A DNA stretch of 64,000 nucleotides from Zhengitettix transpicula. Taxonomy: Eukaryota > Arthropoda > Insecta > Orthoptera > Tetrigidae. Shown in pieces: positions 1 to 11,318 of this stretch; position 1 is the stretch's first letter, and each line of letters starts with the position of its first letter. The notes beneath the pieces were generated by a model. That model was not told where the DNA came from. It saw only the letters and a list, made by a program, of their open reading frames with translations, and made no database searches. A program made the translations under genes and the position numbers. The stretch covers positions 207,992,746-208,056,745 of the forward strand of contig CM073590.1 in assembly GCA_037074705.1 (NCBI GenBank), read 5' to 3'.

Positions 1-295
1 ATTTGGCTACTTATTTATCTGATTATTAAATATAATATGATTAAACTCACCGAAAGGTAAATTCCTGTGCTCTAAAAGCCGAAGAATCGATCAGCTCCAA
101 TTGCTCATTATACTTTTCCCCTTCATTTCTTACATAATTTCCTCAAATAGAGACAATTATCTGAACATTATTGTCTACAAAATTCGAAACCAGAATTATA
201 TTTGTTATAAAGATTGTATTTTTACGTCTGTTTATATGAGAAAAATAATGAAGTTTCGTGACCAATACGAGACAATATTTTTAATTTACGACAAC

Positions 296-324
296 GTTTC
301 GGTACGTGTTTGTACCTTCCTCGC
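296..324 (-). other. Degenerate hammerhead-ribozyme-like motif
   Basis: Read on the minus strand this has GAAAC preceded by a perfect 5-bp stem II (GGTAC/GTACC) with a 6-nt loop. The catalytic box expected as CUGANGA is GCGAGGA, so two invariant positions are lost. It is the mirror copy of the better preserved motif at 401-435. Confidence 0.4.
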
Positions 325-400
325 GTATTTCCTGCGGAGAAATTGTACAAAATAAATTTGTTGTTATCGAGAAGCAAAAGAAAATTTATTTGTACAATTT

Positions 401-435
401 CTGAGGAAGGTACAAACACGTACCGAAACGTTGTC
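401..435 (+). ncRNA. Hammerhead ribozyme-like core
   Basis: The sequence has CTGAGGA (401-407, fitting CUGANGA), a 5-bp perfect stem II GGTAC (409-413)/GTACC (420-424) with 6-nt loop AAACAC, then GAAAC (425-429). GTTGTC follows, which could form the minimal A-U/C-G stem III and a GUC cleavage triplet (433-435). Stem I is only weakly supported (short AT pairing with the bases just upstream of 401). Hammerheads with very short stem III are known in Penelope-like elements. The core is clear; activity is not established. Confidence 0.5.
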
Positions 436-483
436 GTAAATAAATAAAAATATTGTCTGGTATTGATCAGAAAACTGCATTAT

Positions 484-621
484 TTATATTTGTTATATGT
501 GGACGACGGTTCAGATAAACAGGACGTATTGAAATTCCTTGAGAATGTTTTGATAAAGGCCATTGAACACAACACAACAAAAACTTTTTATAAGGCAGCG
601 TGTGGTCTTTTCAAATTTTGA
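484..621 (+). pseudogene. Possible reverse transcriptase fragment with YVDD motif
   Basis: One frame reads LLYVDDGSDKQ with the YVDD box at 496-507, followed by a leucine/phenylalanine-rich stretch (DVLKFLENV) and a stop at 619-621. The mirror copy in the right arm reads YRDD. The spacing after YVDD loosely resembles Penelope-like reverse transcriptases. It is too short and decayed for a firm family call, and a chance match cannot be excluded. Confidence 0.3.
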
Positions 622-1434
622 TAGGACAAGATAAGTGTTTATTCGAACAAATGGGCCATCGTAATATTTTAATGGTTATCTAAAATGCCACATTAAATTT
701 GTTGGACAGTTAAAGAATCCGTTTTCGTTGTTCATTTCTTATCATATTATATATGGCATTCAGAAACTCATGTGCTGCTCGGTAGCCTTAGGAGATTTTA
801 GAATTATATTAGAAATATTCGTTCTTATTGTGACCATAAATATCGTTTTATTAATTTTAAAAAAAATTGCTTAGAAAATATTCTGACGAAATAAGGTATT
901 AAGAAATAGATAATTATGTAGCCATTAAACATACCAAATTGGGTGAACAGATAAAAACAAAATAAAAATTCTGCAAAAAATTTGTTGTTTTTCCTCAGGC
1001 AAATAGATTTTTGGACGACCCTCGGCACAATACAGGATAAATAAAAAAATGTATTTTTGATACCATTATAACAGCAGTACCAATAAAAAATATTTATATA
1101 ATATTTATTATAAGATATTTATTTTTGCACCATTGATCGAGCAAGAAACATCTATTACATAATTATCTATTTGTTAATTACTTATTCCGTAATTTCTTAT
1201 TCAGAATATTGTATAAAAAATTTTAATATTAATGTAACGATATTTCTGGTAACAATTTGAACGAATTTTTCTGTATATTAAAACACAATACTAAAATGAC
1301 CTAAAGCTACCGAGTAGAACATATGTGCTGAATGCCACATATAATATGATAAGAAAGTACAACGAAAACTGATTCTGTAACTGTCTGATGCTGGCTGATA
1401 TAAATTTAATGTGGCATTTTAGATAATCTATCTA

Positions 1435-2991
1435 TCTATATAATAAAAACGGATGTATATTTGTATGTATGTATGTATGTATGTATGTATGTATGTATTT
1501 ACGTTGTTCTTTATACAAATTTTATCGAGTGGACAGAATTCAACAAAAATTGGTATATATATTCTACCAAAATCGAGAACCGGTACTGTTGGGGTGAGAA
1601 ATCCCTAGAATAAACGTGGAAATAATTATAATTGAAATAAGTTACGAATTAGTGTTAAATTACTGCGCGAGACGATGACGTCATAAGTTTTCAAGACATT
1701 GACGCATCCTAAATATAGTTCTGTATTTCGTAATGAAATAAAGCAGAAATATTTTGATTGAATAAAAAGTAAAATTTTTTCCAGTGTTACTCCATCGAAT
1801 AGTAATAAAAAACAATACGAAACACTTTACCATCCTTGCGGAAATTTAATTTGGAATAGTTAATTATCCCGCTATCTTTGATAAAGCCAACATGGCGCCT
1901 TATAATACATTCAAATGTGTGTCGGTCGAGATTTATAAAATTTCATAATATAACGTACTATTGTATCCTGTATAATATTTCAGAAGATAATAAGATTTGT
2001 CTAAGGTACGACTGCTGAATTATATGTTTGTAACTATAAAAGTATTGAAAATGACGTACGGAACTCCGAAAGTTTTTATGGTCGTTATTCAATTAATGCA
2101 CTATCAGTCAAAGGTATGTACAGAAATAGGAACATTTAAATTGAATTAAAAGTACAATTAATTATACTTTACGCAACGTATTTCTATAAATTTGTATAAA
2201 TGTAAACAAATTATTGCGTGCAATTTGTGTCGTGAAACAAAAATTTGAGGTTAGGATAGCAATATTTGTTTTCCATTTTTGGGAACGACGTTATAGATGT
2301 TCAATTTCTGAGAAATGAAGCTGAGCAAAAATATTTTGATTGAATAATAAGTATAATTAAATCTACCAATACCACATCGAGTGATAAATATAATTTATTA
2401 TGAAAGGTTATACAATCCATGGCATTAATTTTCTTTTAAATAACTTGACTTTTGACGTGGAATATTTCACGGGATCAGGGACCAATATGTTCCCCAATTA
2501 TATCTTGCAATACGCACTGGAAGATACATAGAATTATGATAAAAACAATACTTAAATGTTCAAAATTGATATTTTTTTATTGAAGACAGCGTATTTCGTA
2601 ATGTTTTGCATTAATTTTATACAATGCTACCAACTGCAGATTGCTAAAACCACCAAATAGTTTAATTTCAGATGGAAAAATTATATGTCTACAAATTTAA
2701 TAATTGTTTTAAATAGTGTATGTATATCTATCTATCTATATATATTATATATATGTATGGTTGATTTTTGCGTGCAATAAATACTTTTTGATTATCGCAC
2801 ATTTGTGGGGGTGGTCATCTTCTAACATGTAAAAATGACCAATATATTTGGTCAGTGACTTAAACACCTTCAGCATGGGAGGTGAGCACATTTAGGGATA
2901 GGGTTCGAGGAGCGTTACATAAAAATAGCGCAAAAGCAACCGAAATTGGATTGTATCGGGACATCTCGGGCAACGCCGGGCACCGAGCTAG
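1435..2991 (+). mobile_element. Non-autonomous Helitron (copy 1)
   Basis: It starts with TCTATATAATAAAAA and ends with CTAG (2988-2991) just after a GC hairpin region (CGGGCAACGCCGGG). It lies between A (1434) and T (2992), the target expected for a Helitron. The start closely matches the element at 4281 and the last ~250 bases match the end of the element at 34230-34508. No Rep/helicase protein is visible. It carries a GTAT microsatellite near its 5' end and is inserted in the right arm of the inverted repeat. Confidence 0.7.
1459..1499. repeat. (GTAT)n microsatellite
   Basis: About ten copies of the tetranucleotide GTAT near the 5' end of Helitron copy 1. Shorter runs sit at the same place in the related elements at 4281 and 32811. 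Confidence 0.9.
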
Positions 2992-3567
2992 TCATTAAAA
3001 TATTTATGATGGCCCAGTTGTTTTCATAAACACTTATCTTGTCCCATGAAAATTTTAAACGACCACACTCTGACTTATAAAAAGTTTCTGTTGTGATAAG
3101 AAGAAACAAATCCTTCGGGGACTTCGTTCGATTTTACATGTTTAATGGCATTTATCAAATCATTGTCCTATTTCTCCGAGTGGTCGTCCCTATACACAAA
3201 TATAATTATGGTTTCGAAGTTTGTTGACAATAATGTTGAGACAATTATCTTTAATAGAGGAAATTATTAAAGAAAGGAAAGGGGAAAGTATAATCAGCAA
3301 TATGGAGCTGAACGATTCTTCTGTTATGAGAGCGCAGGAATTTTACTGTATGTGAGTTTAATCATATTACAACTTCATAATTATTATATTTAATAATTAT
3401 CACCTCAGTGCCAATAAAAAATATTCATATAATATTTATTATGAAGTATTTAGTTTGTACCATCGATCGAGCAATAAACACCTAATTTTTTAATTAGAAA
3501 TACAATTTCCGTTGGAGATAATTTTACCTTTAATTGGTATCCTTCCAACAAGATATAAAACAAAGTT

Positions 3568-4060
3568 CTTTTTTTCTTTGGTGTAGAGAGGCTATGTATA
3601 GGGTAATCCACATAGTGGCAACTCCCCTCTTATAGCATAGGAAAGGGATTTGAAAGGGGGCATGCGGAAGGATGGAGGAAGGTAGCCAAGGGTAAACTAG
3701 GGCCCCCGGGCTATATTTTAAGGATCCTACCCGGCATTCGCCTAAAGAAATGCAGGGAAAACCCTAGAAAAACCTGCATCGGGTAGGTCGGGCATTGGGT
3801 ACTTGTCCCACGCCCTTCCGATAGCGGGAGAGGAGTTTGCTGTGGGGACGCAGCATCCCCTTCTCCGTGCCTCGACCAATTTAGGAGGCAGCTGGCCGAC
3901 TATTCCAATGGGAATAGAGGACAACTCTTACCGTATGCCCAAGGTCTGCGACCCCGGAACATACACCTCTCAGAACAGGCCGAGGTGCCTCGGCTTGTGG
4001 GAACCTTAGTTCAAAAACGGAGAGGAAAAGGCATACCCAAAGGTAGCCCCTTCGTATAAA
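3568..4060 (-). repeat. A-tailed GC-rich interspersed repeat (near full length)
   Basis: On the minus strand this is a ~480-nt GC-rich unit beginning near TACGAAGGGGCTACC and ending in CTACACCAAAG plus an A-run (the T-run at 3568-3580). It is one of about a dozen copies in the window. Open frames of 60-130 codons occur in several copies, but they differ from copy to copy and are interrupted, so I do not call a protein. Family unrecognised; the A tail suggests retroposition. Confidence 0.75.
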
Positions 4061-4280
4061 CAAAGTTCTGACGTGCTGTGTTTTTAGTAAATTGATTTTT
4101 TATCTTGCCTGAGAAATTGTTGCTTTAGAGGGCCGTTACGAGTTCGCAGAATTAATGGGTCATAATCTTGTAAATGAAATCGATGACTACCGCAGAATTA
4201 TTTAAATGGTTTGGCATGCTAATTAGGCAAGTACTGATCACTTGAATGTCTAAATTGGATTGATTCGGACAAAAAATTAA

Positions 4281-5130
4281 TCTATATAATAAAAATAGTA
4301 TGTATATTTGTATGTATGTATTTACGTTAATTTCTATACAGATTTAAATGCGTGGACAGATTGCAACAAAACAGGGGAAACCGGTACTGGGCCGTTATAA
4401 ACCCCAAGCATAATGCTGGAAAGAATTGATACCATGATACCATGACGTCAGGTGATAATGGGACGTTACTACGCGACTAACAAAGGAAATAGTTCCTTTT
4501 TTCCGTAATGAAATAAAACAGAAATAATTTCATTGAATAAAAAGTATAATTTTATCGAGTAATATGATCGAATGATAAAGAAAATCCGAAATACTTCACG
4601 ATCCTTGCGAAAAATGTTAGTTAATTTTCTTCGCCATATTTGTGACTCTAATATGGCGACTATTTGTTTACATTGTGTAAGCTAGCTAAGAATTTCATCA
4701 ATTTAATCTTTCGTAATGTCTGAAGACTGAGGCACAATTATATACTGCAATACTCGAGGAGTATATTTAAATATTCTCTTCGTAAAGAAATTCGGAGGTA
4801 TGTTTGTTGGGATTGGTGCAATAAAATTAAATGTATTTTATAGCTAATAAATAAGAAAGTTAGCCAATTCAGACAAAAAAAGTGATAGTATAAATACCAC
4901 ACAACTTTTGTGGGATCCTTGTTCCTTTCGTCAGGTGCGATGAAGAGCCTAGAGCGACACAACTGCACTTGTCAGTTGACAAAACTCAAAAGCCTATTAT
5001 GTAGCTGTTCAATTAATGCACTATCGGTCGAAAGTATGTACGGAACTAGGAACTAAAGATTAATATAGAATTAAATACCTTTTCGGGTTTGTGTAAATAA
5101 GTACACGGGCAACTCCGGGCACCCAGCTAG
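4281..5130 (+). mobile_element. Non-autonomous Helitron (copy 2)
   Basis: It begins TCTATATAATAAAAATAG after A (4280) and ends GGGCACCCAGCTAG before T (5131). The 5' ~120 bases align with those of the copy at 1435, including a shorter GTAT run. The 850-nt unit encloses a Penelope-like terminal sequence at about 4838-4995, an insertion or a captured segment. No coding capacity. Confidence 0.7.
4838..4995. repeat. Penelope-like terminal repeat with decayed hammerhead
   Basis: This segment aligns with 44340-44500 (shared AATAAGAAAG, GCCAATNCAGACAAAAAA, ATAAATACCACACAAC, GGGATCCTTGT and AAGAGCCTAG blocks). On the minus strand, 4928-4934 reads CTGACGA, followed by a stem-II-like segment and CAAAA in place of GAAAC at about 4906-4910, so the ribozyme core is broken. 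Element class is inferred from the same motif beside a recognisable Penelope-like reverse transcriptase at 55-56.7 kb. Confidence 0.5.
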
Positions 5131-5244
5131 TATAAAATAAAATTATGTTTATGACTGACATTTATCTGGCATTAGTTAAATTTAAAAATGGCCAATACGT
5201 TAGAAACAATTTATAAGTTCACGAAAAAATACAAAATTACACGA

Positions 5245-5270
5245 CGTTTCTGTTTTGGAGCTTCGTCAAG
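5245..5270 (-). other. Degenerate hammerhead-like motif
   Basis: The minus strand reads TTGACGA, a short spacer and GAAACGTCGTG. The first base of the catalytic box is changed and stem II has lost its pairing strand. Recorded because the box pair recurs at several other places in the window. Confidence 0.3.
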
Positions 5271-6701
5271 AGTACAAGTGTAAGACAACAAATTGTGTAT
5301 AGATTAATCGAAAAATCAGTTCATTACACGCCGAATGCAAAAACATTAAGAACTTTCAATCACATTTTTATAATTTAATGTAAAAGCGTAATGTTACAGG
5401 AAATAAATTATATTCTTTACAATTCATTAATAGCAATTTTTTTATCTCAATGTGTGCACACGTGATGAAGTTCCAAATCAAGAACGAAAAGTCGTGGGAG
5501 TTTGTAATTTAAGATTTAATTCCTCTGTGTACTATTAAATTGTTTATGACGTATTGGGCAATTTAATTATAAATTAAGTTAATAAATGTATGTTATTGGT
5601 CATAAACATAATTTTATCTAATAGGCCTATAATTAAAACAGACGTTAAAAAACATATAAGACATTCTATTTCTCTGATTTTAAGCAAGAGAACGAATTGA
5701 TATCAATCTTCATAAATGGTGATCATTAAGAAAGTTTTTTTAAGTCGACGTAGTATTTGGATTCGGTTCATTTGCAAACAACATAGGCTCTACCCTGATT
5801 TTTTTTCTGCTCTGTTAAACTTTTGTCCTTCATAATGTTGCTTTCGTGGTTCCACTATCAATTATTCATTTACAAACATTCGGTAAACTCTAAATTCATA
5901 TAAAAAAATTATTCAGATCTCAGTGTACGTTTGAAAATTCAAGAATAAAATTCTGTGAGCTCCAGTCAGGATCTCAGTCGTACATGAAGCAATACACAAA
6001 GCAGCCCATATTTAGATGAACAAACTTCAATGAGTAAAACCTTAAATAACTGAGAGGCAGGATGGGACGCTTCTAAAAGTGAATCATTCTTCAATGAGGA
6101 AAAGCGAGAGGAGAAGCTTGTTTGTACAAAGAAGACAAACGACGTTCTGACTGATTAGAGAGAAAAAGAGTTTCTAGATTCGAGTTGAAATAATATTGTC
6201 TGGGTTGACATTGAGGATTAGTTGACTCACTGTCTATCATTTGCCTTGAATGTAACAGGGAAGTTCGGACTTTGGCTAGTAGAAAATACGCTCTCTAGGA
6301 ATATGAACGTTCCTATCAAATTATGTCTTCATCATTACCGTTAGTCAAGGCTGAGACTCATTCCTTCCCTCCTTTAAATATCGGACAGTGGTACTAGTCA
6401 ATTCCACGCTGGTGCAATTATTTGCGGCCAATAAGGAGCATTTTTATTTGGGTTAAAATCTCTTTATGCAGACAATAGAAAAAGTCAAAATATTGTATAA
6501 TATAAATTTTATTAAAATATTACAAAAAATACATTATATTTAGAAATATTAAATGATTTATATTCTCAATAAAATGATGATTCGATAATTTTCAATCAAA
6601 ATTATAGATTTAATTGAGTTAATTAAAAATTGGTATTAACTATTAATGCACTGAATAAATTCAGAGAGTCAGTAGAATTTTTTGGCATTAATTCTAAAAG
6701 A
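5271..6701. other. AT-rich stretch without recognised features
   Basis: No coding frame, RNA gene or repeat family is recognised here. It is strongly AT-rich with scattered homopolymer runs. Confidence 0.5.
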
Positions 6702-6722
6702 TATATATATATATATATATAT
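6702..6722. repeat. (AT)n microsatellite
   Basis: About ten AT dinucleotides, directly before the LTR fragment. Confidence 0.85.
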
Positions 6723-6778
6723 AGTAATGCCAATTAATTAGACCATTAATTGTTTCGACATAAAATTTGAATTGTTTC
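6723..6778 (+). repeat. 5' end fragment of the solo-LTR family
   Basis: The segment GTAATGCCAATTAATTAG plus about 35 more bases matches the first ~55 bases of the LTRs at 32851 and 36764. It is cut off by the T-run of the A-tailed repeat that starts at 6779. Confidence 0.6.
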
Positions 6779-7113
6779 GTTTTTTTGGGCAACAGGTTAC
6801 ATGAGGGTAATCCACTTTAATAGCATATAAAGGGGGGATGCGGAAGGGTAGAGGAAGGCAGCCAAGGGTTAACTAGGGCCCCCGGGCTATATTTTAAGGA
6901 TCCTACACGGCATTCGCCTAAAAGTAATGCAGGGAAAACCCTAAAAAAACCTACATCAGGTAGGTCGGGCATTGGGTACTTGTCCCACGCCCTTCCGATA
7001 GCGGGAGAGGAGTTTTCTGTGGGGACGCAGCATTCCCTTCTCCGTGCCTCGACCAGAAGGCAGCTGGCCGACTATTCCAATGGGAATAGCGGACAACTCT
7101 TACCGTATGCCCA
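6779..7113 (-). repeat. A-tailed GC-rich repeat, 5'-truncated
   Basis: Minus-strand copy whose A tail (T-run) lies at 6779-6787. It shares the GGGCCCCCGGGCTATATTTT and GATCCTACNCGGCATTCG blocks with the other copies. It stops at the segment equivalent to CTTACCGTATGCCC, lacking the first ~130 bases of the unit. Confidence 0.7.
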
Positions 7114-7252
7114 TTCTGTTTATGTTCACAACTGCGCTGCAAGAGGTGAACTATAACAAGTTAACTATTGCTGTAATTATGAGAAATTTCTTATTTAAAA
7201 TGAAAAAACTGAAAAATAAACGGAAAAAAAGTGAAAAAAAATTTACGTCTGA

Positions 7253-7350
7253 TTGAAAATAATGAATAAGAAAGACAGCCAATACAGATAAAAAAGATAA
7301 TATATTACCTTTTTTTTCTGTATTGGTTATCTTTCTTATTCATTATTTCT
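7253..7350. repeat. Palindrome of Penelope-like termini
   Basis: ATAATGAATAAGAAAGACAG followed by CCAATACAG is mirrored after a short AT spacer by CTGTATTGG and ATCTTTCTTATTCATTAT. The same terminus starts the segment at 44345 and a second palindrome lies at 30806-30900. It looks like two element ends joined head to head. Confidence 0.55.
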
Positions 7351-7804
7351 TATTTATTTGGTGCTACTAAATTAATAATAAATTCTGTTACTATTGAGCC
7401 ATTTCAGACTGCCATTATATTTATTTATATACAGAGTAAAGTCCGATAAGTATCAATATTAAGCCGAATTTTATTTAGAACAAACAGAACCCGTAAGGTC
7501 GTCTTTGGAACAGGCGATAATTCATAGTATCAGGAACGATGAAGAAAATAGTATTACAGGGTGAAGAAGGATATAAAAATAGTTTATTAAATTTTGTAAA
7601 CTTCTGGAACTGAAATTAGGCAGACTATTGCGACAGTCTTAAATATAGAACCCATGGCATTTCCATTTTCCCCTTTACTTTTTAAATTTAGTGGTTCAAA
7701 AATATTTACGCAAATTCTATTGGTTACATTTCCCGGATTTTATATTGTAAGTCGCAAATGTTAAAGTCGATTTACTTTTAACTTCCTTTACAGCCTTACT
7801 TTGC

Positions 7805-8068
7805 GTTTCCACAGCAAACCCCTCTCCGAACATCGGAAGGGCGTGAGACAAGTACCGAGAGCCCGAGCTACCTGACGCAGGTTTTTCTAGGGGTTTCCCT
7901 GCATTTCTTTAGGCGAATGCCGTGTAGGATCCTTAAAATATAGCCCGGGGGCCCTAGTTAACCCTTAGCTACCTTCCGCTACCTTTCCGCATCCCCATTT
8001 TCAAATCCCTTCCTATGCTATTAAAGGGTAGCCACCACGTGGATTACTCTCATGTAGCCTGTTACCCC
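7805..8068 (+). repeat. A-tailed GC-rich repeat, 5'-truncated
   Basis: Starts at the segment equivalent to CACAGCAAACCCCTCTCC and runs to the 3' end (CTCATGTAGCCTGTTACCCC). The A tail is replaced by CCAAGCC. Confidence 0.7.
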
Positions 8069-8397
8069 CAAGCCTTAACTACGCTATTAAAGGGGATGTA
8101 TGAATAGTACATTACCTTTCCACGCTTTATGAAGGTCGTATTTTCATTAACCGTAAGAGCATAATCAATATATTATTATCAATAGAAATATTACTGCTGG
8201 CAATTAATAACAATTTAGTTGCTTTTTCTGCCTTTATGAATGATATAGTTCAGTTGGCAATACTCGACATGCTCTACATCTAATCTCTATTTAATATATA
8301 ACAAATACACAATTATTCTGATTTCCCGCCTTCTAAATTATAAAATAACCTTTCCCTTATTGTCGGATTATTGTATACAAAAACCAAACTGTGTATG

Positions 8398-9688
8398 TAC
8401 CACTGAGAACAAAAAGTAAGGTGAATTTATTTATAAAATATAAATTCTTTATTTATTCTTCCAAATCAATATCATCCCCTTCAAAGTAATTCCCGTCCGA
8501 TAAAACGCACTTTTTCCAACGCTTTTTCCAGCCCTCGAAACAGTCGGAATAGCCTTTTTCCGGTATAGCCTTCAAGACCTTCTTCGATTCGGTTTTTATC
8601 TCCTCAATCGTGTCAAAACGGCGTCCCCGCATTAGCCTTTTGAGTTTTCTGAATAGCCAGAAGTCACACGGAGCCAAATCAGACGAATACGGTGGTTGCG
8701 GAACGATATGAGTGAAGTTTTTGGCAAAAAAGTCGCGAAGAACCAATGCAGTATGACATGGTGCATTATCGTGATGAAGGAACCAAGATTCCGGCCGTTT
8801 CAGACGAATAGCTTCACGCAAACGACGCACAACGCTCAAATACTATTCTTTGTTGACAGTTTGGCCGGGGGGAAGGAATTCATAATGCACCACACCACGA
8901 TAATCAAAGAAAACTGTCAACATGACCTTGATTTTCGATCGACTTAGCCGTGGTCTTTTCGGTCTTGCTTCACCTTTTGCACGATATTCGTTAGATTGGT
9001 CGGTGGTTTCAGGGTCGTATGGATAAATCCAAGTCTCGTCTCCAGTAATGATGTATTTCAAGTGGTCCTGATAGTCAGACAGCAAAGTTTCACACACATC
9101 AACGCGACGCTTTTTTTCCAAAAAATTGAGCGATTTTGGCACCAATCGAGACTTGACGCGTTTGAGACACAAAACATTCTTCAAAATGGTTTGGGCTGAG
9201 CCAAATGATATTCCAACACTATCAGCGAGATCTCTAATTATCCATCGACGATTTTAGAGCACCAAATCTTTGATTTTTTGGACGTGGTAGACGTTGATGG
9301 TCGTCCAGAGAGCGGTTCGTCTTCAACGCGTTCTCGGTCCTCTTTGAACTCGTTGTACCACTTATAAACGTTTTTTTGTGCCATAGTTTGATCAGCAAAG
9401 GCCTTCCGCAACATTTTCAACGTGTCCGCACAAGAATATTCATTCCGCAAACAAAATTTGATGCAAGTTCTTTGCTCAACAAAATCTCCCATTGCAAAAA
9501 TCGAAAAATTCACTTTTGGTTTTTTACAAAAACACGTGTAACTCGGAGATAATTAAACCTTTTAACAAACAGACGCTTGGAAAATATTATAGACAGTCCT
9601 ACTAACCTAGGGAAAAAAATTTACCTGCCTTCCTAATACCCGAGAGTTTTAAATGACAATTTCACCTCACTTTTTGATCACAGTGGTA
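8398..9688 (-). mobile_element. mariner DNA transposon, full length, inactive
   Basis: Two 26-nt terminal inverted repeats (8400-8425 and 9661-9686, both reading CCACTGNGANCAAAAAGTNA inward, with few mismatches) are flanked by the TA target duplication (8398-8399 and 9687-9688). The 1287-nt element has the usual mariner size and encloses one minus-strand transposase gene with three lesions. The transposase continues to within ~55 nt of the left repeat. Confidence 0.95.
8453..9492 (-). pseudogene. mariner transposase, broken by one frameshift and two stops
   Basis: Cut-and-paste transposase of the mariner family (D,D34D catalytic type). An N-terminal helix-turn-helix region (FCLRNEYSCADTLKMLRKAF) is followed by the linker EDEPLSGRPSTS. 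The catalytic blocks TGDETWIYPYDPET, HHDNAPCHTA and YSSDLAPCDFWLF are all present, so the three acidic residues are kept. Lesions: a probable 1-base deletion near 9292, an in-frame TAA near 9255 and a TAG at 8840-8842. The span is 1040 nt, one base short of a 346-codon frame plus stop, the normal mariner length. I took the ATG at 9492 as start; an in-frame ATG lies at 9513. Recent loss, since so few lesions are present. Confidence 0.93.
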
Positions 9689-9949
9689 TGTATGTATTTA
9701 TCTAGAAATGGGAAGATTTTCCGGTGGCAGATACAATAATTACAATAAATGAGATAAATTAACGATCATTATAACCGAAATGAAATATTTTATTCAACTG
9801 GTAACAATTATTATTAAATTGCGAGAATGTTAAATATTTAAGATTTTATATTATGTATTACATTTCTTTCGATTTTTTATTCCTTTCAACGTTTATGATA
9901 GAAGAATTATTAAACGTTTTAATTTAACGTCCGTTTTGAATTTATGACC

Positions 9950-9997
9950 TTGTCACCGTGTGGATTACCGTAATGTAGCCTGTCATCCTAAAAAATA
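9950..9997 (+). repeat. 3'-end fragment of the A-tailed repeat
   Basis: Only the last ~45 bases of the unit (TGTGGATTACCGTAATGTAG, then CCTGTCATCCT) remain, followed by AAAAAA. Severe 5' truncation with the 3' end and A tail retained is typical of target-primed retroposition. Confidence 0.6.
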
Positions 9998-10394
9998 TGT
10001 AGGCTTCTGGTCAAACATGGGAGCTGGTGGAACCTTAACAGTTGAGTCTGCTGAGACCAGCGGTAGGCTACGTATTTTTTTTTTAAATTTCAAGGCACTA
10101 AAATTTTTGTGCCGTACATTGAAACTGGTCAAATGTGACCAACCATTAATTTACATCTACATTAAGTATAATTATTATGATACTATTGTTCGTCCAGTGA
10201 CGTTCAAAGTTTTCAAGGCTCTAACGGGGAGATCACTCCACGCACTATGTCTGTTCTTTAGCACTCACTACACTAACTCGAAGGGTTTTGTCCTCCTAAG
10301 TGGGCGGTGTAAGTTTGCGTTGTCGAGTAGACGAAGGACGCCTGTATTGGGACGTCGATGAAGACGGTCGTCATGCTTCCCGGCAGCTCTTTTT

Positions 10395-10712
10395 ATTACT
10401 TAGGCTACGTATGGGCAAGCCTACCCTCTGATTTTGAATTAAGATCCCCCGCAGAGACTCCTAGGTCAGTTCCAAACCTGTTCGTGCTATGGAGACAGGA
10501 ATGCCGTGGTCGCATCCCACTTCGGTTAATCGGCTGTTGGACAACTACGAGGCGCCCGACCTACCCGAAGAAGGTTTCCGTACATCAAATTTAGGCGCAT
10601 TGTCCGATGCCCTAGTTCGGCTACCTTGTTATCCCTTCAGCAATCACGTTTATATCCTTTCCTATGCTATTAAAGGGCAGAGGTCACCACGAAACCTGTC
10701 ACTTGGGAAATA
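10395..10712 (+). repeat. Diverged copy of the A-tailed repeat
   Basis: Blocks such as CGCCCGACCTACCCGA and TATGCTATTAAAGGGCAG followed by GGTCACCACG and CCTGTCACTT match the family, with much more divergence than neighbouring copies. The frames crossing 9960-10713 are not supported as genes. Confidence 0.5.
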
Positions 10713-11318
10713 ATTACAATTGTTTTCAGATCATCACATTCAATCAAACCTTCCCTTTTCTGTCTCCAGGTTTCTATTGTCATTTAGGCAATGTTTCTAT
10801 ATGTTGTGAAATGAACACCTTTACGATTTCTTTCTCTCCAAAACAATAACTGCAATTAATGGAGCCATTGTCCTCTCAACTCTTAGCCTCGTTGCCTTAC
10901 ATCCGTCGTAGAAGCCACAGCCTCATCACAATTTTCCTTTTCAATTAAATTACTCTCTTTAAATTACTTAACAAGTGTACGCTTGAATATTTAACCGAAT
11001 GACAGCGTAATTAACGTTCTTATATTTGTTAATTGAATGACAAAAGTCAGTATGAAATTATTTCGGAATGTCGGCGAATATTCCAGCTTTTAGTTACCGA
11101 TCAAGTGAAATTTGAATAAATTTTTGCATTACAGTTTATGGTTTCGTTGTATTGTACATCAGCAGGAGGCCTTTTCTAATATTACCAGTTGAAGAAATAT
11201 ATAATTATATATTTATACCAGTATGCGGATGGTCCTGACCAGAATAGATCTGCGAGGGCTATTCTCTCGCAGGCAATACCTGCGAGGGATGTTCTCTCGC
11301 AGGCAGAACCTTTTAGGA

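Larger units (their letters stand above)
1..3410. repeat. Long inverted repeat interrupted by a Helitron
   Basis: The left arm (about 1-930) is matched in reverse complement by about 1155-1434 continued at 2992-3410. The right arm is split by the Helitron at 1435-2991. Paired landmarks: 1-60 with about 3340-3400, 640-700 with 3000-3040, 672-790 with 1310-1428, and 815-925 with 1160-1260. The arms are diverged, with many substitutions and small indels, so this is old. It carries a hammerhead-like motif in each orientation near 300-430 and a short YVDD-containing reading frame, so I infer two oppositely oriented copies of a Penelope-like retroelement. The element class is inferred; the inverted repeat is seen directly. 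Confidence 0.7.

Noticed and set aside
3742..4063. Overlapping 60-68 codon frames on both strands (also at 6951, 11223, 11417, 11760, 11938, 35826, 36319, 39321, 39732)
   Set aside because: All lie in copies of the A-tailed GC-rich repeat. The frames fall on both strands, are interrupted differently in each copy, and follow from its low stop-codon density.
8696..9199. Plus-strand frames at 8696 and 8996
   Set aside because: Antisense shadows of the mariner transposase.
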